Source: Candidatus Brachybacter algidus (GTDB lineage Bacteria; Bacteroidota; Bacteroidia; Chitinophagales; Saprospiraceae). Taken from it: 64,000 bases of DNA. The stretch covers positions 186,001 through 250,000 of the forward strand of contig JADJSK010000001.1 of NCBI GenBank assembly GCA_016711705.1. Direction: 5' to 3'. Both the position numbers and the translations under genes were made by a program. A model generated the notes under the pieces. The model saw only the letters and a list, made by a program, of their open reading frames with translations. It had not been told where the DNA came from and ran no database searches. Every line of letters starts with the position of its first letter. The stretch's first letter is position 1. Of the stretch, positions 8,563 to 17,078 are shown piece by piece.

Positions 8563-8976
8563 ATGAAATATTTTATGTTATTGATCTTGGTTATTCTGCT
8601 ATCATGCAGGCAAACTACCCAAGTTGAAGATGCCCCAGAAAGCTTTGGGACATATAAAGAAAACAAACCCGAATTAAGCTGTGAAACAATACCGGACAAA
8701 TTTAAGTCCTATAAAGAGGCAGTGGAATTTATTCATAATGTAGATTTCGCTTATGAAGATCATTCAGACACTGATGATAGTGAATGGATTCATGGAGCTG
8801 ATTATTATAGTTGCGATGAAGTGACAGGTTTTTTTATTGTTGTATTCGGTGATAAATCTTATATTTTTGAAGATGTTCCGGTTGAGATCTGGGAAGGTTT
8901 TTTAGATGCTCTGGATTATGGAAAATACTATCATGAGCACATCAAGGGAAAATACCGAATGGAGCTAAGTGAATGA
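8563..8976 (+). CDS. Lipoprotein with KTSC-like domain
   Basis: A 137-residue lipoprotein (short hydrophobic N terminus, LLSC lipobox with Cys near residue 15). The C-terminal ~70 residues match the KTSC pattern: a strand with WIHGADYYS, a hairpin ending SYIFEDVPVEIWEGFLDA, then GKYYHEHIKGKY. KTSC domains are short and of unknown function, often in phage or stress-linked proteins. It lies 6 bp after the FG-GAP lipoprotein gene and probably shares its promoter. Confidence 0.65.
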   Translation: MKYFMLLILVILLSCRQTTQVEDAPESFGTYKENKPELSCETIPDKFKSYKEAVEFIHNVDFAYEDHSDTDDSEWIHGADYYSCDEVTGFFIVVFGDKSYIFEDVPVEIWEGFLDALDYGKYYHEHIKGKYRMELSE

Positions 8977-9101
8977 TTAATATTCAATTGTAATAAACTT
9001 AATTAATATAGTTATTCTATAAAGGATACATAAATACCTCAATCTGGCTAAAAGTAATATCGGTTCAAAGTAAATATTAATTTTGGTGAAGATTTTTATA
9101 A

Positions 9102-9386
9102 CTAATTCAAATTTGAGCGCTCCCTTTTCTGTCGCTCCATCTGAGCCTTAACTTGCTCTATTGTAGGCGGTTTAGATTGTGCCAAGAATTTCTTGTTCTT
9201 TTCTCGTTGCTCCCAGTATGGAGCGAAGTCGTGAATTTTCTTCTGATCTTCTGTCATTCTTTTGGTTAAATTATTTTTGACCGGCCTTTCTGCCTTAGCA
9301 ACCTGAGCTAAGAAATAAACAAAGGATATATTTATTAGTGCGCCTAATTGCTTTGACATAATTGCCTCTTCTCTTAAACCTTCCAT
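9102..9386 (-). CDS. Small hypothetical protein
   Basis: A possible gene of 94 codons, or 85 from the internal ATG at 9359, which has a purine-rich AGAAGAGG upstream. Read from 9359 it has a moderately hydrophobic N terminus ending in AKA, like a weak export signal, and a charged, coiled-coil-like C terminus. I do not recognise it. It has no homologous neighbour and could be spurious; the non-repetitive, charged composition argues mildly for a real protein. Confidence 0.4.
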   Translation of the reverse strand: MEGLREEAIMSKQLGALINISFVYFLAQVAKAERPVKNNLTKRMTEDQKKIHDFAPYWEQREKNKKFLAQSKPPTIEQVKAQMERQKRERSNLN

Positions 9387-9424
9387 ATGACTCGCCTTTT
9401 TATGTTTAATCTTAACCTTAGCTT

Positions 9425-9460
9425 GGGGATTAATTTAGCGAAGCTAAAATTAAATCACCC
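9425..9460 (-). other. Imperfect stem-loop between two minus-strand genes
   Basis: GGGGATTAATTTAGC at 9425-9439 pairs, with a few bulges, with GCTAAAATTAAATCACCC at 9443-9460. On the minus strand the loop reads TTC closed by G-C pairs. It lies between the secreted-protein gene ending at 9496 and the small gene starting at 9386, and may end or separate their transcripts; no T run follows. Confidence 0.4.
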
Positions 9461-9495
9461 ATTAGTTTTTTGATTGGTTATAGATTATATTGCAT

Positions 9496-10185
9496 TCAAA
9501 TTGACAAAACCTTCAATTCAAACCCACCTATTGGAAGTTTAGACTTACATCTTTTAATCCATTCTTGAGCTTCTATGTTTGATTGAAAAATACCTAATAT
9601 AACATAGTATTTCCCATTAAATGAAGCATAAATAGCTTTTGTAAACCCAATAATTCTCAATCGACCTGCACCATCTTCGACCTGAGCGAAAGTAGGATTG
9701 TTTGTAAGGTCCCACCATACAACATATCCTTTGTCACCGGACTGATACTGATTGAGTACTGAATTGAGTTTTCTAATATTTATATCTGGGTCGTTTTCTA
9801 TGGCTTCAGCTTCAAGTGCTTTATCTAATGCTGTAAAATCCATAGGTTTTATTTTCAAATCTGGAGAATTAGCCATTTGGGTGATATAGTTGTTGTTACT
9901 TGAGCCATCTACAGTAACTGCATTCTTTTTATATAGGTTATCCAATTCTGAACTCTTAATCCTATATTCAGCATTGCCATACTTATCTAACTTAATGTAT
10001 TCTCCATTCTCATATTTGGTTCGTCCCATATTACTTCCATCCATTGAGTAGAAGTTATAACCCCCTTCATTGTTTTTCTCGAAATACCCGGTATTTCTAT
10101 TGTCTTTGTCTTTGATGTAAGCTCTTTGAGCCAGGGCACTAAAAGTAATGGAGATAAAAATTAAAAGAAATGTTAGGTTTTTCAT
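9496..10185 (-). CDS. Secreted protein with SPOR-like C terminus
   Basis: A 229-residue exported protein with a clear signal peptide (residues 1-19, cut after ALA or ALAQ). The first mature part has short YxxG-like repeats (GYFEKNNEGGYNFY, NMGRTKYENGEY). The last ~50 residues (YYVILGIFQSNIEAQEWIKR) look like a SPOR domain, the peptidoglycan-binding fold, though too divergent to be sure. Structured leader element B ends 13 bp upstream of its ATG. The same leader type precedes the lipoprotein gene at 7405, so the two may share regulation. Confidence 0.6.
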   Translation of the reverse strand: MKNLTFLLIFISITFSALAQRAYIKDKDNRNTGYFEKNNEGGYNFYSMDGSNMGRTKYENGEYIKLDKYGNAEYRIKSSELDNLYKKNAVTVDGSSNNNYITQMANSPDLKIKPMDFTALDKALEAEAIENDPDINIRKLNSVLNQYQSGDKGYVVWWDLTNNPTFAQVEDGAGRLRIIGFTKAIYASFNGKYYVILGIFQSNIEAQEWIKRCKSKLPIGGFELKVLSI

Positions 10186-10198
10186 ATTACATTTTTAA

Positions 10199-10379
10199 CC
10201 TGTAGACCCAACCAGGATATGTGAAATGAAAAAGCGTGGGTCTTAACTTTTCCGTTCTGAGGCTCTGACAAGCCTGTACACAAATAAGATCAACCCACGC
10301 CGGAACGTGAGCGAAAACTTATTTTCTTCGTGTACTTATAGAAATTGTCAGATTTCAGAACAAGAAAATAGCTAACGCC
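10199..10379 (-). repeat. Structured leader repeat, copy B
   Basis: A 181-bp relative of the element at 7208-7390, on the minus strand upstream of the secreted-protein gene. Conserved: GGCGTTAGC (complement of 10371-10379), the GCGTGGGT/ACCCACGC long-range stem (10293-10300 with 10234-10241), GGAAAAG/CTTTTTC, and the terminal CCTG...GGGTCTACAGG hairpin. The internal hairpin is AGGCT/AGCCT here against GGCA/TGCC in copy A, so bases change while pairing is kept. The rest of the sequence has largely diverged. Confidence 0.65.
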
Positions 10380-10823
10380 AATATGTTATTACAGAGCAAA
10401 TATAAGAAACGATTCATTTCGAGGAAATGATTTTAATACAAAACTTTAGATTGAATGTATAACTTCAGCAAAATGGAAATGATGGGTATTTGGCTTTATA
10501 CACCTAAACGGATTTATTTTAACTTGCAAAATCAATATATTACTATAATGTAATGCCTTTAAATAACTTTGGATGTACCAAATTTATTTAAAGGAATAAA
10601 TATTAATTTTACTTTGTAAAATAAGCTATGTGTATTTAGGTTGTATATAATAAGGATTAACTGAGTCCTTGTTTATGTTTTTTGATTAGTCAAGCTTATA
10701 AAATATTATTACTCCTAAATAATTTAATATTCAATGACTAAAGTTATTTAAAATCATTTGGAATTTTCCTCATTATATTATTCATGATAAATTTCTAACT
10801 TCGACTTCCTAATTTATTTTTTC
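10380..10823. other. AT-rich gap without a recognisable gene
   Basis: About 440 bp of AT-rich sequence before the restriction-modification gene. I see no convincing coding frame, hairpin or repeat in it. It presumably holds the promoters for the rightward gene at 10824 and the leftward gene ending at 9496. Confidence 0.6.
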
Positions 10824-13499
10824 ATGACAATATCACAGTACATTGAGAACATTGCAAATCGTTATAAGCATGGCAATGCTACCGAACACACTTACAGAGG
10901 AGATCTGCAGCAACTGATTGAGAGTATCGTTCCGGATGTCAGAGCAACTAATGAACCAAAGAGGCAATTATGTGGGGCCCCTGATTACATACTAACTAAG
11001 AAAGAAATACCGGTAGGATTCATCGAGGCAAAGGATATTGGAGATAAGGATCTTTCAGGTTTAAAGAAGACTGGAAATAAGGAGCAGTTTGACAGGTACA
11101 AAGCTTCACTCAACAATCTCATATTTACTGATTATCTTGACTACCACTTGTATATTGATGGGGTGTTTGTAACAAAGGTTACTATTGGGGAAATAACCGA
11201 CAAAGGCATTAAACCTCTTTCTGAGAACTTTCAGTCTTTTGAAAACTTAATCAAAGACTTTAGTGGTCATATTGGGCAGACAATTAAAAGTAGTAAAAAA
11301 CTAGCTGAAATGATGGCCGGCAAAGCCAGGTTGTTATCTGATGTTATTGAAAAAGCTTTGACAAGTGATAAAGATAATAATGAGAACAGTACTTTAAAGG
11401 AGCAAATGCAGGCTTTTAAAGAAATCCTCATACATGATATCACACCTAAAGGATTTGCAGATGTTTATGCTCAAACTATTTCCTACGGACTATTTGCAGC
11501 TAGGCTTCATGATCCAACCTTACCGACATTTAGCAGGCAGGAAGCTGCAGAACTCATCCCTAAGTCTAATCCATTCTTAAGAAAGCTTTTTGGGTATATT
11601 GCAGGCCCAGACCTAGATGATCGTATAAAATGGATCGTGGATAGCTTGATTGACATTTTCCTAGCATGTAATGTTGAAGAGATCCTTAAAAATTACGGAA
11701 AGTCAACAAAGATGGAGGATCCGATCATTCACTTTTATGAAACTTTTTTAAGTGAATATGATCCAAAGTTGCGAAAAGCCAGGGGAGTATGGTACACTCC
11801 TGCTCCAGTAGTTAACTTCATAGTTAGGGCAGTTGACGATATTCTAAAGTCGGAGTTTGGACTGAGTGAAGGTTTGTCTGATACCAGTAAAACAAAGATA
11901 AAAGTAGAATCATTCGGAAAAAGGGTAGAGCAGGAAGTACATAAAGTTCAGATATTGGACCCTGCCACCGGAACTGGTACCTTCCTGGCAGAGGTAGTGA
12001 AACACATCCACAAGGATTTCGAAGGGCAACAAGGAATCTGGAGTAACTATGTTGAAAAACATTTGATTCCCCGGCTAAACGGGTTTGAACTTCTAATGGC
12101 TAGTTACGCTATGGCTCATTTGAAACTTGATCTGCTTCTTACTGAAACAGGTTATAAGCCTACGACTAATCAAAGGTTCAAAATATATCTAACTAATAGC
12201 TTAGAAGAGCATCATCCGGATACTGGTACATTGTTTGCTAACTGGCTAAGTACTGAAGCAAATGAGGCGAATTATGTGAAAAGAGATACACCGGTTATGT
12301 GTGTGATCGGTAATCCACCATATAGTGTAAGTAGCATCAATAAGGGACCTTGGATTGAAAATCTGATTACAGATTATAAAAAAAATTTACAGGAAAAAAG
12401 TTACAATTCATTATCAGATGATTATGTAAAGTTTATTAGATACGGTCAACATTTTATTGAAAAGAATGAGAATGGGATATTAGCATTCATATCAAATAAT
12501 AGTTTCATAGATGGGTTGGTTTTTAGACAAATGAGAAAAAATTTATTAGAATGCTTTGATAAAATTTATATTCTTGATCTCCATGGAAATTCGAAGAAAA
12601 AAGAAACGAGTGCTGATGGTACAAAGGACCAAAATGTATTCGATATTATGCAAGGGGTTTCAATCTCTATTTTTATTAAAAAGAATGCAACTAAAAAAAC
12701 CAATAAATGCGAAATATTTCATTGTGATTTATTTGGTATGAGAGAAGTCAAGTATAGGTTCTTACTGAACCAAAGCCTTAACAATATAGAATGGAAAACT
12801 CTAATCCCATCAGAACCAAATTACTATTTCATAAATAAGGACTATGTTAATATTGAAACCTATGAAAAAGGATTTAAAGTCGACAATTTATTTCTGATAT
12901 ATTCAAGTGGGATCAAGACACATGATGATGCGAATTTAATAAGTTTTGAAAAATACAATGAAAAGAATGAGGTTTACTACTTTAGACCATTTGATATTAG
13001 AAACATTCATTATGATCTTAAAAAGGTTCAACGACATAGGTTTTCAGTAATGAAGAATATGCTAGAAGATAATATTGCAATTCTTTTACCGCGGCAAGCT
13101 ATAACAGAGAAATTTGGCTTCTTTTTAAGTAAAGGGTTAACCGATATAAATTATACGGGTACTGCGGGTCAATTTGGAGCAGGAATGACATTCCCCTTGT
13201 ATGTTTATGCAAATGATAATGAAATTAATTTTGATAAGAGTTTAGGAAGAAAACCGAATCTTAACTTATTAATTGTTGATGAAATTAGTAAAAGAATTGA
13301 GTTGCAATTTAATCTTCAAAGTTCAGAACAAATAGATTTTTTTACCCCACTGGACCTATTAGATTATATATATTCAGTTTTGAATTCGCCTTCCTACCTT
13401 AAAAAGTATAAAGAGTTCCTGAAAATTGATTTTCCTAGGATTCCTTTTCCAAAAGATGTTAAGTCTTTTAGGCAATTTGTAAAATTAGGGGTGAGTTAA
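10824..13499 (+). CDS. Type ISP/IIG-like restriction-modification enzyme (C terminus frameshifted)
   Basis: A large N6-adenine methyltransferase-nuclease. The N terminus has a PD-(D/E)xK-like nuclease signature (GAPDYIL about residues 50-56, GFIEAKD about 66-72). The methyltransferase core shows motif I ILDPATGTGTFLAEV (about 380-394) and the adenine-specific motif IV GNPPYS (about 496-501). The rest resembles the LlaBIII-type specificity domain. There is no helicase domain, so it is closer to compact type IIG/BREX-free enzymes than full-length type ISP. The frame stops at 13497, but the conserved C terminus continues in other frames to 13815; two missing bases are needed. No separate partner gene is nearby. 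Confidence 0.85.
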   Translation: MTISQYIENIANRYKHGNATEHTYRGDLQQLIESIVPDVRATNEPKRQLCGAPDYILTKKEIPVGFIEAKDIGDKDLSGLKKTGNKEQFDRYKASLNNLIFTDYLDYHLYIDGVFVTKVTIGEITDKGIKPLSENFQSFENLIKDFSGHIGQTIKSSKKLAEMMAGKARLLSDVIEKALTSDKDNNENSTLKEQMQAFKEILIHDITPKGFADVYAQTISYGLFAARLHDPTLPTFSRQEAAELIPKSNPFLRKLFGYIAGPDLDDRIKWIVDSLIDIFLACNVEEILKNYGKSTKMEDPIIHFYETFLSEYDPKLRKARGVWYTPAPVVNFIVRAVDDILKSEFGLSEGLSDTSKTKIKVESFGKRVEQEVHKVQILDPATGTGTFLAEVVKHIHKDFEGQQGIWSNYVEKHLIPRLNGFELLMASYAMAHLKLDLLLTETGYKPTTNQRFKIYLTNSLEEHHPDTGTLFANWLSTEANEANYVKRDTPVMCVIGNPPYSVSSINKGPWIENLITDYKKNLQEKSYNSLSDDYVKFIRYGQHFIEKNENGILAFISNNSFIDGLVFRQMRKNLLECFDKIYILDLHGNSKKKETSADGTKDQNVFDIMQGVSISIFIKKNATKKTNKCEIFHCDLFGMREVKYRFLLNQSLNNIEWKTLIPSEPNYYFINKDYVNIETYEKGFKVDNLFLIYSSGIKTHDDANLISFEKYNEKNEVYYFRPFDIRNIHYDLKKVQRHRFSVMKNMLEDNIAILLPRQAITEKFGFFLSKGLTDINYTGTAGQFGAGMTFPLYVYANDNEINFDKSLGRKPNLNLLIVDEISKRIELQFNLQSSEQIDFFTPLDLLDYIYSVLNSPSYLKKYKEFLKIDFPRIPFPKDVKSFRQFVKLGVS

Positions 13500-13572
13500 G
13501 AAAAGTACATTTTTTAGAAAGCGATGTTATCAGAAAACCTTTACTAAATATCCAATAAATGGAAACAATCTA

Positions 13573-13815
13573 GTGACCAAGCCTGTATTCTTGAACAATT
13601 CAGTTTATATTAATGATACCCAACATTTTCAAGGAGTGTCACAATCTGTTTGGGAGTTTTACATTGGTGGCTATCAACCTGCCCAAAAGTGGTTAAAAGA
13701 TCGAAAGGGTAGGGTGCTCGAGTTTGAAGACATTCAACACTATCAGAAAATTATTGTTGCGCTGTCGGAGTCGATCAGGATAATGGAGGAGATTGATAAG
13801 ATTGAGATAGAGTAA
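13573..13815 (+). CDS. C-terminal fragment of the restriction-modification enzyme
   Basis: Eighty codons that contain the typical end of LlaBIII-like enzymes: VWEFYIGGYQPAQKWLKDRK followed by HYQKIIVAL. It is the displaced C terminus of the gene starting at 10824. Between them, one frame reads ELRKVHFLESDVIRKPL (from 13493) and then a third reads TKYPINGNNLV. An added G in the GGGG run at 13488-13491 and an added base near 13535-13545 restore one continuous protein of roughly 995 residues. Read alone, it is not a gene. Confidence 0.75.
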   Translation: MTKPVFLNNSVYINDTQHFQGVSQSVWEFYIGGYQPAQKWLKDRKGRVLEFEDIQHYQKIIVALSESIRIMEEIDKIEIE

Positions 13816-13834
13816 AGTATTTAATGAGCACCGA

Positions 13835-14272
13835 CTATCTTATTCCTGACCATCCTTTAATAATCTCGAAATTAACATCATCAATTGGTTCCCATTTAAT
13901 TTTGCCTTCATTGATTCTTCCAAATTTTAAAGGGTCCATTCCTATTTTATTTTCTTCGTTCGGCGTTTTTCTAAATTCCATGATGGAGTCTAATTTTAAA
14001 GTATTTGCAAAAGTCGGACTAAAAACAAAATTGGATCCCAAACCTTGACTTTCGTAACTTGGATAAACAATAAAATCATGATTTCTTTCATAAAGTAATT
14101 TATGGGAAATCCATGAACTCAAAACATAGGGAGTTGGTTCTTCTCCAAATATCTCATAAAGAAACTGTTGGAGATATTCTAGGTGTTCGATATGGATCTC
14201 ATTTGATTTCCCCATTTGATTAATCATTTCTGAATGGATTTTTTGACCTAAGCCAAACAAAAAGATTCTCAC
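13835..14272 (-). CDS. RES-domain protein, C-terminal part (frameshifted)
   Basis: C-terminal part of a RES-family gene, read leftward. The segment DFIVYPSYESQGLGSNFVF matches the end of RES domains (Y/I-PS...G-N-V). The natural junction with the upstream piece lies in GQKIHSEMINQMGK, near 14240-14270, where a run of five T on the coding strand offers an obvious indel site. See the entries at 14220 and 14492 for the rest of the gene. Confidence 0.65.
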   Translation of the reverse strand: MRIFLFGLGQKIHSEMINQMGKSNEIHIEHLEYLQQFLYEIFGEEPTPYVLSSWISHKLLYERNHDFIVYPSYESQGLGSNFVFSPTFANTLKLDSIMEFRKTPNEENKIGMDPLKFGRINEGKIKWEPIDDVNFEIIKGWSGIR

Positions 14273-14471
14273 TTCTCACTGATCTTGGAATTATTACACT
14301 CGCTTTAAAAGATGTGATATCTTTTGAGATTTTCCATTTCCCACAGTATCCAATACTCTCATCTGGCATTTTTGATTCTCTAATCGCAACAGCAGGATTG
14401 TGCGAACAGTAAAATACAGGATGGCCTTTAATATTACCTCTGCCAAAGGGTGTATTTTCAATTGGTGGCAT
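14220..14471 (-). CDS. RES-domain protein, central part (frameshifted)
   Basis: Central part of the RES-family gene, holding the hallmark FGRGNIKGHPVFYCSHNPA and AIRES: the conserved Arg, Tyr and Glu of the domain that, in characterised RES toxins, degrades NAD+. Upstream, the same frame continues beyond the apparent start as NFTPFRVRTNVGDHEDISN then PLTFSMPP, which is the true N-terminal extension of the domain. The ATG at 14471 is therefore internal. Whether the protein is active depends on whether the frameshifts are real. Confidence 0.7.
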   Translation of the reverse strand: MPPIENTPFGRGNIKGHPVFYCSHNPAVAIRESKMPDESIGYCGKWKISKDITSFKASVIIPRSVRSENLFVWLRSKNPFRND

Positions 14472-14491
14472 TGAAAAAGTTAAAGGATTAC

Positions 14492-14722
14492 TTATATCTT
14501 CATGGTCCCCGACGTTAGTTCTAACCCTGAATGGTGTAAAATTTCTAAAGTCGTTTTTTTCATAAATCGCAGTGTTACCTGGAAAATAATAGCATTTTTG
14601 AAATAGTATTTTTCAATTTCAACTAGATTGTTTTCAAGATGACTTATATTTTTTAGGTTTTGAAGATTTGATTTATATTTCTCAAAGCTGGGTAGTTCAT
14701 CCAATTCGTTAATTCTTTGCAT
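14492..14722 (-). CDS. RES-domain protein, N-terminal part (frameshifted)
   Basis: N-terminal ~50 residues of the RES gene (start ATG at 14722), a helical leader of the sort found in longer RES proteins. The frame leaves the gene after KNAIIF: adding one T to the TTTT run near 14580 joins it to PGNTAIYEKND in the next frame. The whole gene, 14722 to 13835, would encode about 295 residues. No Xre-type antitoxin gene is adjacent, so it is not a classical Xre-RES toxin-antitoxin pair as far as this window shows. Confidence 0.6.
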   Translation of the reverse strand: MQRINELDELPSFEKYKSNLQNLKNISHLENNLVEIEKYYFKNAIIFQVTLRFMKKTTLEILHHSGLELTSGTMKI

Positions 14723-14783
14723 TTATTTAATTTATGCCTAATATACAGAAATAGTAGCTGCATGATTATAATGAGTAGGTTAT

Positions 14784-16760
14784 TTATTTTTTATAACCTC
14801 CTACAGTTTCAAATAATGATTTGAGATCCGGACTAGTTCTCAATCTTGGCATTGTTTGTTTTGCTTTTTCGATTTCAGAAAACACCCATTTTTTTAAATG
14901 GCTATCGGTGATGGTCTGGGATGCCCTAGCCTCTAAGGCAATTAAATCTTCCATATTGAAGTATTGTTTTTCTAGCGGTTGCGGTGGAATATTCCCATTC
15001 TCCTCAATCCCTATTTTCTCGACTTTAATTGTTTCAATTGTCGATGAACTTTGATTAATAAAAAATGTGTTGTTGGATTCTTCACTTTTTTCACATTCTT
15101 CAGAACTCATACTAATTGTAGTTAGAGCTTTTTTCCTTTTACCATGACTCCTGAAGGAACGCCAATCCATTTGGATCAGGTAATCCGCAATGTCGAAGCC
15201 TTCCAGTCTGTCCTCAGCTGGAGCCCATTTTTCCAAAAGCTTAGAGAAAATGAAACGAGTGCCTGACATTTTGATTTTCATTTTTTTGATCTTTTGTTGC
15301 CATTCAATAAAAGTACTCCCATCTCTCGAGAGATCCGGAAAGATTAAAACTTCCCTACCTTTCAAAACTTTGAGTTTATCATACTTGATACTACTTTTGT
15401 TATAAACTGCTAACCAAATTAGATCTTCAGGGCTTTCCGGAAATCCATAATATAAAGTTCCATAAATCGCTGTCTTGGGAGCCTCCACGATAGCCACCGG
15501 GTTATTTGGATATTTAGATAAAAGGTGTTCACCGAACAAACAGGATATAACTTTCTCATTTTTATCATACTTGAGTAACCAAGAGGGATAGGCTTCATTA
15601 CTCTTATTATATCCTTTTTTTAATAGAGAATGTAAATAATCAGTTGCAATTGTGTGGTTAGATTTGTCAAACTTTTTGACTTGTACGGCTCTGATCTTAT
15701 TGGACCCATCAATGAATGGAAAGGTTGCAGCGCCCACCATATATTGGTCCAGAAAAGTACCCAGGTAATATTGCGATATCACTTTTTCAATATCTTTAGT
15801 TTCAAGGGGGAATTTTACATTTGAAAGTAAATTTTGAATAAAATGGTTCTGGTTATAATATTCACTTTTTAATGTATCATTTAGTACTTCATAAGGAATA
15901 TAGGATCTTTTCGATTTTATCTGTTCGATTGAAATGGTGCGAAATTCTTTGTTTATGTGTCTAACAGTATCTTGCTCAGCCAGGTATCTTATTTGCCTAA
16001 ACTTGCCCTGCTGGTTGTCAAGCTTTATAAGAATACTTGTATACTTATATACATATTGTTCGATCTTTCTATAGATGGCATAAGCATATTTTAAATGCCT
16101 TTCCTTTTCATTATGTGTTATTGTGCCTAGCTGAGGGACATATAGCAGCCCGGCTATTCCTTTGCCACTATTAGACTTCCAGCTCAAGAGAGATATCTCC
16201 ATTAAAATTTGGAAGACAGAATCATTAACTGCCTTATTAAGTAAAGTTTGATTTTCATTTTCTTTGACATCAAGGTCAAAGAATAATAGTGGTATCGGAT
16301 TAATACAGAATTCACCGCTGGTGCCTTCTCTATATACCCCCTTAAGTATAGCAGGGTTGGTGTGTTTATTGTTTTCTGCTTTTCTAAATTTGTTTAGTCT
16401 ATCTGTCAAACCAAATATTGAATAGTAGTTGATTGGCAATCCTGTTCTACCATCGGGAAAAGTTTCAATTTCAGTGAACATAACTTGTTTGCAATCCAGC
16501 TTAGATGGACCTTCAAATGTTATTTGAATATCGATGTCAGGGGTTCGTAATTTTGAGAATACATTCGTTTTTTCTCCTTCAAATCCGGTTGTATAGGGAT
16601 TTATGTGATATGAGCAGTTTGCTTCACGGTCACAGCGCCCATACATTTCTGGCAGATACTCTTTTGCATTAATATTAATGTACCTCACAAATCTCTTTTT
16701 ATTACAAGACGGGCAGACGTGCTTTTTACTTGTTGGTTCGAGAATATATTTGTAACTCAT
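14784..16760 (-). CDS. DUF6371-like primase-related protein of a mobile element
   Basis: A 658-residue protein with an N-terminal zinc-ribbon (CPSC at residues 16-19, then C near 43 and 49) as in DNA primases, a central region with NSGKGIAGLLYVP resembling the BT4734/VirE-type primase fold of Bacteroidota elements, and a Toprim-like part (VAIVEAPKTAIYGTLY, then GREVLIFPDLSRDG) as in DUF6371 proteins. It probably primes replication of the mobile element. It lies next to the D5-type NTPase, the usual partner of such primases. Confidence 0.7.
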   Translation of the reverse strand: MSYKYILEPTSKKHVCPSCNKKRFVRYININAKEYLPEMYGRCDREANCSYHINPYTTGFEGEKTNVFSKLRTPDIDIQITFEGPSKLDCKQVMFTEIETFPDGRTGLPINYYSIFGLTDRLNKFRKAENNKHTNPAILKGVYREGTSGEFCINPIPLLFFDLDVKENENQTLLNKAVNDSVFQILMEISLLSWKSNSGKGIAGLLYVPQLGTITHNEKERHLKYAYAIYRKIEQYVYKYTSILIKLDNQQGKFRQIRYLAEQDTVRHINKEFRTISIEQIKSKRSYIPYEVLNDTLKSEYYNQNHFIQNLLSNVKFPLETKDIEKVISQYYLGTFLDQYMVGAATFPFIDGSNKIRAVQVKKFDKSNHTIATDYLHSLLKKGYNKSNEAYPSWLLKYDKNEKVISCLFGEHLLSKYPNNPVAIVEAPKTAIYGTLYYGFPESPEDLIWLAVYNKSSIKYDKLKVLKGREVLIFPDLSRDGSTFIEWQQKIKKMKIKMSGTRFIFSKLLEKWAPAEDRLEGFDIADYLIQMDWRSFRSHGKRKKALTTISMSSEECEKSEESNNTFFINQSSSTIETIKVEKIGIEENGNIPPQPLEKQYFNMEDLIALEARASQTITDSHLKKWVFSEIEKAKQTMPRLRTSPDLKSLFETVGGYKK

Positions 16761-16816
16761 ATCCTAAAATGTGAAAGATGTGAAAAATGTGAAGGTTTAG
16801 AGAAAATATTTAATAC

Positions 16817-17074
16817 TTAAAAATTTTGGGGGACCCGGGTTAAATAAGCAATATTTTTTCCCGTACCGCCCTCCCTGCCCTGTTGTATCCCTGAGGCTCT
16901 GAGTTGCTTTGTGAAATTTATCCTTTTAAAGTATAGGAGCCCACTCTCAATGCAAAAGTATTTGTACTCATCATACAAGTCTTTTACGAGTCGAGAATTT
17001 TTGGGATCTGGCTCATATTCGTGTTCTTTTAAAAATAGTTTAACGCTATTACTCTCAAGCTTATATTGTTCCAA
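16817..17074 (-). CDS. D5-type NTPase, C-terminal domain (frameshifted)
   Basis: The C-terminal wing of the D5-type NTPase at 17079. It has the usual pattern of this domain: LFLKEHEYEPDP, LYDEYKYFCIESG, then FTKQLRASGI. On the coding strand, deleting one A from the A7 run near 17106-17112 gives TKKFTYCDAAHKALEQYKLE, one continuous protein of about 560 residues. The ATG at 17074 is therefore internal, and the break is either a sequencing error or a real single-base insertion. Confidence 0.7.
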   Translation of the reverse strand: MEQYKLESNSVKLFLKEHEYEPDPKNSRLVKDLYDEYKYFCIESGLLYFKRINFTKQLRASGIQQGREGGTGKNIAYLTRVPQNF

Positions 17075-17078
17075 TGCC

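Noticed and set aside
13835..14722. Xre-RES toxin-antitoxin pair
   Set aside because: A RES-domain gene is present, but no Xre-type antitoxin gene is adjacent, and the gene itself is frameshifted.
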